Assembly: GCF_021917145.1 (NCBI RefSeq)
Contig: NC_061082.1
Coordinates: forward strand, 10,452,237-10,516,236
Length of the DNA stretch: 64,000 nucleotides
DNA from: Hypomesus transpacificus
Lineage: Eukaryota; Chordata; Actinopteri; Osmeriformes; Osmeridae
Direction of reading: 5' to 3'
Shown here piece after piece: positions 46,501 through 64,000 of the stretch. Every line of letters begins with the position of its first letter. The stretch's first letter is position 1. Below the pieces are notes generated by a model. That model saw only the letters and a program-made list of their open reading frames with translations. It did no database searches and was not told the DNA's origin. The translations under genes and the position numbers were made by a program.

Positions 46501-48115
46501 AGGTGAGAGAAGGGGGCCAGGAGAAGGGTTAGCTGAATGCTAGAATGGCCTTTAAAACTGGATAAAGTTTCTTTGCCATTTGCGACAAGTAGTAGAACAT
46601 TGGAATTCTCTGTGCTGCACCTTTTAACGATTTCAAGGCTGGTAATGAATTTGAATTCTAAATAAATAAATAATAATCCAACGTGAAGAGTACAAATGGT
46701 GTTGACCCCTCTAGCTTTCACGTTAGAATAGGATTGCCATCGCTCTATGCTTGTGGTGTGGAAGTGACCTCCTGTTGTCTGTCCCCCGTAGCTCTGAGGA
46801 GCCCGAAGCTAAGAAGGTGAAGCTGGACGAGGACGAGGACTTCCACCTGGCAGACAACACGGCAGGCAGCGTCAGTTCGGTAAGAGACTGCTGGCATGGC
46901 ACTGACATCACAGCCTCTGATTTGAGGTTGTTTAAGCCAGAAATATTATTTATTTCATTTTTGAGATGTGTACACATTATTTACGTTTTTTTTTTTTGCA
47001 TGTGTATATAGGCCTAGCTCTGTGGACCAATAGGCAGGAAGTAGAGTTTACGTTGCACTGGGGACTTGTTTAGCCAAGCAAAGATGTGTAGCAAAGTGAA
47101 GTGTGGTAAGTGAAGTGGAAGTTTGTACTCCACTTAAGATTCAATGGTGGATTGATGACGGTGTGTTTCATTCAATTGGGGAAGGAATAAATCTATTAGT
47201 AATGAGAACACAGAGTCGTATATTTCCTGAAGGTAGTGATGGATAAATTGTGACTTTATAAGTGAATGGCCACAACCCTAGTCCAAGGCAGATCTTTTTG
47301 CCACATTGTATTGATGCATCATTTTAAAGAGTAACTGTGCACTTTTCAGCCTTTATCTCTTTAGTTAAAGTGCTTTCTGGAGAAAGGTTGAGTGTGGAAG
47401 ATATTTTATGAATATTTATTCTGGGGCTTCCTCAAACACTCAGTGATGCATGAGCAGGGTGAGTGGTCATACACTCCCTCCTTGTGATCGGTCAGATAAT
47501 CTCGAAAAGGTGCTCATTCAGCGTTTCTTTTTTTTTACCACTAGGAGCAAACAGAGCAGGGATTTACCACCAAATATTCAGAAATAACTTGAAATCAAGA
47601 CCAGAATGAAGTTTACTGTGGGTATTTACCATAGGGGTTTAACTTATTTCAATTTGCTGTTGATAGTTACCAAGATCCATTGTAAGATCCATGCAGGCAT
47701 CAGGGTAGCTGTGGTGGAAGACATAGATAGAGAGTCAAATCACAGGCTTGTGGTTGTCTTGGGCAGGTGGGCAGTGTGGACCCAGCTAAAGACTTCTGCA
47801 GCCTGCTCCGCCAGAAGAGCCTCCCGTTTGGAGAGGGTGAGACTGATGACCTCCATTACTGCATGGTTCACAGTGTGTTCATTCCTCCGTCATCACTCTA
47901 GCCATCGTTGACAGTTCGACAATGGGACTTACTCAGGGAGGTGCAAGTCTCTGTGGTAACTTGTGTGTGCTTGTTCCAGTGTGTCAACAGCTGATTGGTA
48001 GAATCGAGCAGCTGGTGTCGCAGAAGAGTACTCATTACTATATGAAGGCCATCTCCTGTATCAAGGTCTTCAGAGAGCAGTCTGTCAAGGTGAGCACTAT
48101 AAAACACATCTCTAC

Positions 48116-48149
<34 letters not shown>

Positions 48150-49223
48150 GGGGGGGGGGGTTGCATTTATGTTATGCTGATGTTTTTGGTTCACTGTATT
48201 ACGTAATATTGTAGTTGAGATCTAATTGTTGCACTGTGCCTTGGTTTCGGTCATTCTATATTTGATTATTACTGTGTGTGTGAGGAGGGAGGAGGGAGGG
48301 GGGAGTGATCAATGACAGGAGACCGGTGTGCTTCATATGGGTGTGTCCCTTACAGGCTGGGAATGCTGAGCTATTTAACAGCTACCTCCAGTCCCTGAAA
48401 AGAAGCATTCCAGACCGGGGCCTGAATGACTTCTGGGGGCTGCTGGCTCAAGGTAGCCCTCACCTGACTCCATTACTTCTTACACATACTCTAATTCTTT
48501 GGGGGAACTTTATGTGTGACACTGAGTGCAATGAAACCATTGGATTAGTTCCATCTTTGCCAACTTTTACTCTTTCATCTGGTTGACAAGATTTTGTGGC
48601 TCAGTGACTGTGACCCAACCTGGCAACCCTCTAAGCCCCCACAGTAGGACCCTCCTGTCTGGTATGAAACATCAGCAGCCTGCCTGGTGAACTTTGACCC
48701 TTTTGTGTTTTGTTTGACAGATGTCCTGACTCTGATCAACAAGGACGAGGTGGAGGGAAGCTCTGCCTCTAAGCAAGAAGCCAATGAGGTGAGGGAATTA
48801 ACCACTTCCCTCTATCACCTATGTGATGTCATCATCATCAACAATGTTGTCATTATAACTTATGTGATGCAACTATGCTTCACTAACAGTAAGAGTGTGG
48901 ACCATCTTGCATGGTGACATTTTGGATGGTCTGGACAAACCTGATCTAACAATGTTCATGTCCTCAGTTCCTGTTGATGGGGGAGAAGGAGGAAGTGACG
49001 GTTGCTTCTGCAGAGGGAGGTGCTGACGACGTGGATGACCTGGTAAGAGTTCTCTCACTTGATTATATCATCACATGATAAGATCTGGTAAGAGTTCTGT
49101 CACATGGCTATCAAGCCTTAGTTTTTACAGTGTCCCTGTAAGAGGAAGTGTGTGTGTGTGTGCGATGGCCCACCGATAACAAACCCTGGGTGTGTTCTTC
49201 CTGTGCAGCTGGACATGATGTGA
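40582..49223 (+). CDS. xrcc5: X-ray repair cross-complementing 5 (Ku80/Ku86)
   Basis: Large subunit of the Ku heterodimer, which binds DNA ends in the nucleus and recruits DNA-PKcs for non-homologous end joining. Exons: 40582-40599, 40952-41065, 41208-41391, 41600-41648, 41740-41862, 42029-42217, 42484-42598, 42741-42879, 43863-43975, 44129-44191, 44423-44560, 45600-45690, 45917-46047, 46306-46502, 46792-46879, 47767-47836, 47980-48089, 48356-48452, 48721-48788, 48968-49042, 49209-49223. They give 728 codons plus stop (human 732). The order is a vWA-like N-domain ([32 protein letters not shown]), the beta-barrel/bridge region ([26 protein letters not shown]), a helical C-terminal domain and the DNA-PKcs-contacting tail DDLLDMM. 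The first intron uses a GC donor (40600). Neighbours tmem169 and marchf4 match human 2q35. Confidence 0.96.
42985..43700. mobile_element. Degenerate MITE-like repeat in xrcc5 intron
   Basis: The left part carries 'ccagaaaagttgggacgttg' and the right part 'ctgtcccaacttttttgaga', inverted matches around the word 'aaagttgggaca'. An internal copy of the same word follows 'ggcagcaacacatctcc' near 43180-43215. The pattern is that of a common fish non-autonomous DNA transposon. Exact ends are unclear, and the family is not assigned. It lies in the intron 42880-43862. Confidence 0.55.
44731..45392. mobile_element. hAT-like non-autonomous element, 662 bp
   Basis: The ends are perfect 14-bp inverted repeats, CAGTGTTTCCCACA at 44731-44744 and its complement ending at 45392; CAGTGTTTCC ends are typical of hAT elements. 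The inside has a 16-base G run (about 44793-44808) and a SINE tail fragment (45050-45090). It lies in the xrcc5 intron 44561-45599. Confidence 0.75.
48119..48161. repeat. (GT)n-(G)n microsatellite in xrcc5 intron
   Basis: About 14 GT units are followed by a run of about 14 G, shortly after the donor of exon 47980-48089. Confidence 0.9.
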
Positions 49224-49602
49224 ACACACAGCTATTTGAAAGGCCTGACCCTGAAGAAGAAGTACCACCCCGGGGAATCGGACCAAACAGAACCACACCT
49301 CCAGCACTCCCACACGGCTAGTTTACAGACTGGAGGTCTTTGTCCAGATATTAAATGTTGCTCAGCAGACTAGCAGCATTCCATGAACGTGGAGTCACTG
49401 ACCACTAATGTTTTCACTTTATCAACTTGTGTCTTGGTGGTCTTGTCCGGTTGAGATGCAGCAGTTAAGTAACGGAGACAAAAGTTGTTTTTTGTTAACT
49501 GGAAAACTGTAATTTGTTTAAAAATGTACATCCTCAAAGCACACACAGTACTTCACCCAACAGAAACCAATATCTGTAACTTTGTCTTGCTCCTGATGTT
49601 AG

Positions 49603-49608
49603 AATAAA
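49603..49608 (+). promoter_or_regulatory. Candidate poly(A) signal of xrcc5
   Basis: AATAAA about 380 bases after the stop codon. Confidence 0.65.
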
Positions 49609-49702
49609 GTCATGTTTGGTGAGCGGGGATCATATTTTGTCCCATATAGATTTTTGCACAGCATTACCCAAAATACAGGACACAAAGTATTCATTCTTTT
49701 AT

Positions 49703-49775
49703 CAGAGAAGTTTTGAACCTGTAATCTATTGGTCTGCCGTCAAGTGCTCTACCACCATTGAGCTATACAACATAT
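49703..49775 (-). pseudogene. tRNA-Cys-like pseudogene
   Basis: The minus strand reads TATAGCTCAATGGTGGTAGA (A-box/D-arm), then CTTGACGGCAGACC with GCA in the anticodon position, then GGTTCAAAACT (B box with substitutions). The acceptor and T stems do not pair well. It resembles a decayed tRNA-Cys(GCA) copy, like 16032-16106. Confidence 0.55.
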
Positions 49776-49965
49776 CCACATAATACAGGACCACATACAG
49801 TGCTAACTGGGAAAGCAGGCAAGTGGAAACATTTTATGCCAGCAAGCTTACAACCTACCCTTTTTAACCTCTATATAAACAAAATGACCGTAACATTTCT
49901 AACATCCCAACCTTAACCCTTATCCCATAAAGACAAAGTGATCATCACATAACATGCATCCTCTG

Positions 49966-59240
<9,275 letters not shown>

Positions 59241-60254
59241 TTTCTCAGCGCTAAGGACAGAGGAATGTTATTGGGAGGGGGTGTTGAAAATGTCTTACCA
59301 TGTTCTCTGGGCTAGCAGGAAATGGCTGTCAAACAAATGAGTGTTCACAGAAGGCATCTCTCCATGTAGGGTTCAAAATGTTTATTTAGGAAGATTACTC
59401 CACTGGCCGTTTGTGATGTAGTGTACTGTAGGCTACATATATAGGCCTATATTGGGCAATAATTGCAGAAATTGTTCAAACAGATGCTAGACTAGAATGT
59501 TGGCCTAACACAATTGCAATCTACCTTAGGTGATAAAAAGTACTACTATCTGTGTAGCTAATATAATAATCAATAATTCCTCAATAATTTGAGGACTTAA
59601 CCCGTAATATATTGTGTATTTAATTTGTTAAATGTTTTCTTCTGAAATGTGTCAGAGGGTAAATTCAGTATTAGTTATGAAAAGGTTTACTTACCAAAAG
59701 AATGAGAACCGCAACTCTGCTGTCTGCAATTTGAAATGTAATTTAGAATTTAAAAAAATCACGGGATAAACAGCATAATATCTGCGAATTGACGGAACAA
59801 TTTATACTCTGCGACAAAGATCTGAAGCCTTGTTCTTGTGGCTTTTACCACTGGATCTGCGCAGCCGTGGAGAGAAAGCAAAATTCTTCAGAATTTCGTT
59901 GGAATTAGAAGTCAGTCTGAAGCCAAAAACGAACTTTTGGAGTAAGCTCCATGAAAATCAGCAGATAGAGTTTTACTCCTCGGCGAATCGTGACTTATAG
60001 AGACTTTGGTATATCCTCAGCCTGCAGCTCTTCTCGGTCACCGCTGCCTCAGACCGCTAAGTATACACCGCTAGAGTACACCGAGAAGCAGAAGATAAAC
60101 GTTGTGCAAACGAATTCCTCACATAACCTTGCATTTGTTTACATCCTTACATGGAAGCGTTAGACTCTCCTTTCTCTGTGGCCCGTGGTGGTGCCTAACG
60201 ATACTAATAGGCCTACCTGTAGTGTGGTAATGTCTAAATATTGTATGTATAATT

Positions 60255-60647
60255 CTAGGACAACATCCACACACATAATACTAGAAACGTGTACTGATTA
60301 AATGAAACCAAGTTGAAACATGATGGCTCATGAATCATCTCACAAAGTAATAGATTTGTCTTGTTTCTCACGTTTTGTGTAACACTGTTCCCGGGGTGCG
60401 TGTAAATCATTTCAAATGACGTCTGTCTCTTATTTACACCTCTGGCTTCATTCACGGTTTTTAAACAGTCAAGGACAGATATATTGGATCTATCGTCGTA
60501 GTCCTCCTGCTCATCTACTGTAGTGGCACCTGCGAGGTCATCGTCTGTCAAATGAATTGACGCCTCATTTAACTTCCATCGCCTGTGACAGGCGCACCTT
60601 TTGGAAGAGAGGAGTTGTTGAACATTAGACGATGTAAGAAGCTTCAC
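60255..60647 (-). CDS. Unrecognised 130-codon ORF, possibly chance
   Basis: I do not recognise this. The first half is hydrophilic with an acidic patch (LTDDDLAGATTVDEQEDYDD) and a cysteine-bearing basic patch (KRCACHRRWK). The second half becomes hydrophobic and looks like untranslated or intronic sequence. It is long for AT-rich DNA, but no splice partner or conserved motif supports it. It could be part of an upstream exon of the collagen gene's strand, or chance. Confidence 0.15.
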   Translation of the reverse strand: MKLLTSSNVQQLLSSKRCACHRRWKLNEASIHLTDDDLAGATTVDEQEDYDDRSNISVLDCLKTVNEARGVNKRQTSFEMIYTHPGNSVTQNVRNKTNLLLCEMIHEPSCFNLVSFNQYTFLVLCVWMLS

Positions 60648-62523
60648 TGGATACAGCCCACCATTGTGAACACATGGTGGTCATCTCAGTAGGCTAATAC
60701 AATTAGTTAGGGTTAGGGTTAGGTTGTTGCGCAAGTGTTAATGTTTTGTAAGTGAATGTTTATCTTTGGGCGCGTATTTTTGTTGACCAGAGTTGGGAAC
60801 CATATAGAGGGATTATAGGAGCCTATATACCTGTTTCTATCCGACATGATTCGTATTTTAGTCTCCTCATATAAGCCACTAGGGGGAAATGCAGGCTGCA
60901 CAAAAAGGGAGTAAAGGATTATAATGTGTGTTCTTTCCCCCTCTACTTTCATTCATCTTTCTTTAATTTCCAATGTTTTGTTTGGACAAATGGACAAACC
61001 ATGGTCTGGAGTTCCATCAAAGCGCAGAAACATTATTGCAATATCAAAGAGAGAGAGAGCATCTCGTACAGATTACCTGGTACTGTGTGATTGAAAATGC
61101 TGGAACCTAAATGGTTGTCATTTGGAATCACCACTAAGAGGCAGAAAAACTCTCACAAACAACTTATTCAATTTTCAGAACAAAGAATAAAAAGTAGCAT
61201 TGAGAACCAACTTTATAGGCCCTGTTCATTTAAGGTTTGTGCTCCAACTCCAAGGCACCATCATACCATGACCTTTAAGAGTGAAAATCTTCAGTTTACC
61301 AAATGCCAACGGAATGTTGATAATTTAAAACTTTAAGATCTGTTTCTGTAAAAATAAAACAAGTTCAATAAGTCTCCAACCACAAAAGTAGAGTAGTCTA
61401 ACATAATCATTGAACGATAAACTGTAACTGCCCTAGGCTACATATAGGCTATAGCCTATGGCTGTATATACAGCACTGTTTTTCATTTCAATACTATGTG
61501 CCGCGAACTCTAAAAAGGGATAGGGCTTTGTTTCACTCTTCACATAAGAATCCAATGTATCACTGACACTGGCATCATTGAAGCACAGGCTACTGCACAG
61601 TCACACTTAGAATAGACAATATAGTGAGTATGAATTCGTTTGTATGGTGTTCATTTATCTTGGAAAATGTTTCCGCTACTTTTGATTTTGGCATTTCAAA
61701 GCCTTTTCCGAGAGAAGGGGTTGATTCAGAGAGACAGCGAGAGAGAAGAGCCGAGGTAAATTAATTCACGGTGAACTCCCAACAACCTTCTCACAAGCTG
61801 TTATTGTACTGTACCGTCATTCCCATCGATATTAGCACTTCATAGTTTGAATAATTGAACTGAATTTCACAGAACTCTCTCAACGGTATCATGTTCAACA
61901 ACCACTGAAGGTGCAGTCCACCTAAGGCTACCATTACCTTCTCTTTATGCTTCTCATATTCAATGTTTCAGAGATGATTGACACCTAGGAATTTAGCCCA
62001 AGTAGTTATTCAGATTAACAATCGAGAGATTGTTCAAATGGCTTTATGAAAATAAAGATTTTTGGTGATCATGTCCAATGTCCACTGAGAGAAAAAGTGT
62101 TAATGAAACCAACACGTGCAAACCAGCCTTGTTGGACCTGAGGGGCTCTGCCAAAGAAATGTTTCATCATCTACATTCATAGAGAGGTCAGATGGACAGA
62201 CAAGTTGACAGACAGTGTCTAACTCGGTATTGTGCCACACTTTGGAATCATACAATAATGTACAATTATATCATTCCTGCAAAAGGCTGGTTACCTTTCA
62301 CAAAACCTTCATCCTTCAGGGACATGAAACCTGCACTCCAAACACAAGTTCCAAACATTAGTTCTGTATTGGCTTCCTAGTTAAATGAAGATTGATATTG
62401 AAATGTAAAAAAAATAAACAAAAACAAGGACTCTTTTCCAAATAATTTATAGATTTTTGAAATCAACTATTTGATCCACATTAGGTCATCAAAGATGCAT
62501 TTGAAACAATCAAGGCAAGGCCT

Positions 62524-62529
62524 TTTATT
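62524..62529 (-). promoter_or_regulatory. Candidate poly(A) signal of marchf4
   Basis: AATAAA on the minus strand about 58 bases beyond the stop codon; later sites are possible. Confidence 0.4.
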
Positions 62530-62586
62530 CCCATATCGGTTTAAAAATCCCCCACACCTATACACAATAAGGCGTCAAATAAATCC

Positions 62587-63008
62587 TCATACTGTAGTTA
62601 CTCTCATGACCAGCTCCCGGGTGCTGTTGTTGGGCTGGCTGCGGGCCTCAGACTGCCTCAGGTGGCTGAGGAGGTGGAGGATGTTGTATGGACAGTGTTG
62701 GTCAGGTGCTGCAGTCCCATTGTCCTGGTCAGCCTGGGGGGGCAGAACGGGTCCAGAGCCTGTGGGGGGTGCAGGGGAGGAGGCCTGGGCAGCTGGGGCT
62801 GGTCCCATCAAGGAAGAGGTGGAGGTGGACACCCCAAGCTCAGCCTGCTGACCTTGGCTTGGATGGGACAAAGTCCTGTCAGTGGCGGCTGCCTTCAGGT
62901 CCTCGCTGTCCATAGACTTGTCATAGTTCAAAACCTTCCACTGTTGGTTGACGGCCTGCCAGCGATTAAAGATGCGGAACACAGATGGTCCCTCGTGGAC
63001 GATCAATG
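62587..63008 (-). CDS. marchf4: E3 ubiquitin ligase MARCHF4, last coding exon only
   Basis: MARCHF4 is a Golgi-associated RING-CH ubiquitin ligase that down-regulates surface glycoproteins. The exon follows an acceptor (ctctccccag) and encodes the region after the second membrane span. It opens with LIVHEGPSVFRIFNRWQAVN and QQWKVLNYDK, which are nearly invariant in MARCH4. A Pro/Ser/Ala-rich linker follows, then YNILHLLSHLRQSE and the terminus ELVMRVTTV. The final TTV fits a class I PDZ-binding end. The RING-CH and transmembrane exons must lie beyond 64000. The opposite orientation to xrcc5 and tmem169 agrees with human 2q35. Confidence 0.93.
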
Positions 63009-64000
63009 CTGGGGAGAGAAGCACATTTTTTTGAAACAGCCCCTTCAGGCGTCCTGGAAAATACTTCTGTTTTATATTGCAAATGACATGCCCACCACAA
63101 CAGCATGTCATAGTATGCAAGCTTTCACCAAACATCTCTGTTAAATATTTACTGTCTCTACTGGAACAGAGAATCCTACAGAACTGAACTGTAGGTCACA
63201 GCCAGTTTTCGTTTATTTTATCTCAAAATACGCATTTATGTGGTGTACAGTAGCTTGTGTAACATTTCGGTCAATAGATTTTAAACAATTTTAGTTCGCT
63301 ACATTTTAGTTCGCTACATTACATGTTCGCTACATTTTTTCCCAATAATACGTTATCCTCAGGATAAAATTGCTTATTGATTCAACCTCATTGGACTCCG
63401 AATGCTGGAAAATTGAAATCAATCAGAAGGATGTTGCTTTGATTGCACTGGGAGTTTGTTTCACAGTGGGTTAGTAATATATTCCTAGCATCTTCTGTCG
63501 TGTATAAGATATTCAAAATCACTTACTACTAAGGCTACACTAATTAACATGAAATCTGGTAAACCTATAATAACAGCAAATTGTATTGAGCAGTATAGGT
63601 CATAAAGAAAGAGTAAGAAGGCACAGTATGGGCGAGGAGTATAAGGGATAAGTGGATGTTATAAAGGGGCAGTTGAAGGTTGTGTCACAAACACAAGATC
63701 CATGTTAACCCATCCCCCATACCAAGTTTCACTGACAATAGTCATACAATATCTTATAAAATACCCTTTTTTTGCTCAGGTGATATGTTCATCCAGTTTC
63801 TTGCTGAATAATTTCTGATATTTTTGGTCGTTTTGTCTGGCTGATCATAACAAAAAGAGAAAATGGAGGAAGTGGCGAGTCATCTGGGGAGAGAAAGCTG
63901 CTTGTTTATGAACCCTCTCTCTCCATTTACAGAGTTGATAAGAAGTGAGGCTTGAGCGCCCTGTTTGTCTATGTCTCCTGATAAGGGAACAGTCAGCTCT
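63009..64000. other. marchf4 intron
   Basis: No further exon is seen up to the window end. It contains AT-rich DNA and a short repeat 'ttagttcgctacatt' near 63291-63334. Confidence 0.55.

Larger units (their letters stand above)
49224..49965. other. xrcc5 3' UTR and convergent gap to the collagen gene
   Basis: The xrcc5 transcript probably ends after the AATAAA at 49603-49608. The opposing collagen gene stops at 49966. A tRNA-Cys-like relic occupies 49703-49775. I see no clear minus-strand poly(A) hexamer for the collagen gene in this gap. Confidence 0.55.
59241..62586. other. Collagen 5' flank and intergenic region to marchf4
   Basis: Untranslated exon(s) and promoter of the collagen gene must lie here; an AG just upstream of the ATG (about 59255) and a GC-richer stretch near 59960-60080 are candidates. 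A (TTAGGG)-like trio lies at 60706-60724. A 130-codon minus-strand ORF (60647-60255) has no recognised family. The remainder (61000-62500) is AT-rich with no gene signal. Confidence 0.45.

Noticed and set aside
47606-47911. 101-codon plus ORF in xrcc5
   Set aside because: It spans intron and exon 47767-47836 in the wrong frame; the true frame continues Ku80.

Overview
This 64-kb window is vertebrate nuclear DNA, almost certainly from a teleost fish. The genes have short exons with GT-AG introns and vertebrate-specific products. The non-coding DNA carries fish-type repeats: a tRNA-derived SINE, hAT-like and Harbinger-like MITEs, long C/G runs and (GA)n. No bacterial, plasmid or viral gene order is present. 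I rebuilt seven genes exon by exon; the reading phase closes across every listed junction.

Left block (0-28 kb). map3k13 (LZK, a MAP3K of the DLK/LZK family) enters from the left with its first exons outside the window and ends at 8217. pfkl (liver-type 6-phosphofructokinase; 22 coding exons, 780 codons plus stop) occupies 12242-22028 on the same strand. Convergent to it lies a minus-strand gene of 13 coding exons (27676 to 23448) that I identify as the SIX6OS1/C14orf39 synaptonemal-complex protein from its N-terminal coiled-coil pattern and F/S-rich C-terminus.

Middle block (28-35.5 kb). This is a repeat island without an intact cellular gene. It holds a decayed Pim-like kinase fragment (28296-28975), a 645-bp-spaced duplication carrying two arrays of perfect-period palindromes (29317-29538 and 29964-30185), and a 4.2-kb element with 13-bp terminal inverted repeats (30896-35128). 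That element has a 59/60-bp tandem array inside one end and a 46-bp array inside the other.

Right block (35.5-64 kb). tmem169, xrcc5 (Ku80, 21 coding exons) and the last exon of marchf4 lie in the order known from human 2q35. A complete 27-exon type VI collagen alpha-2-like gene (minus strand) sits between xrcc5 and marchf4. The two flanking blocks correspond to unrelated human chromosomes, so the repeat island marks a synteny junction.

The genes do not form one pathway. They are housekeeping or developmental genes: stress kinase signalling, glycolysis, meiosis, a membrane protein, DNA end joining, extracellular matrix and ubiquitin ligation. The candidate new biology is in the middle island: the 4.2-kb element and the inverted-spacer palindrome arrays.
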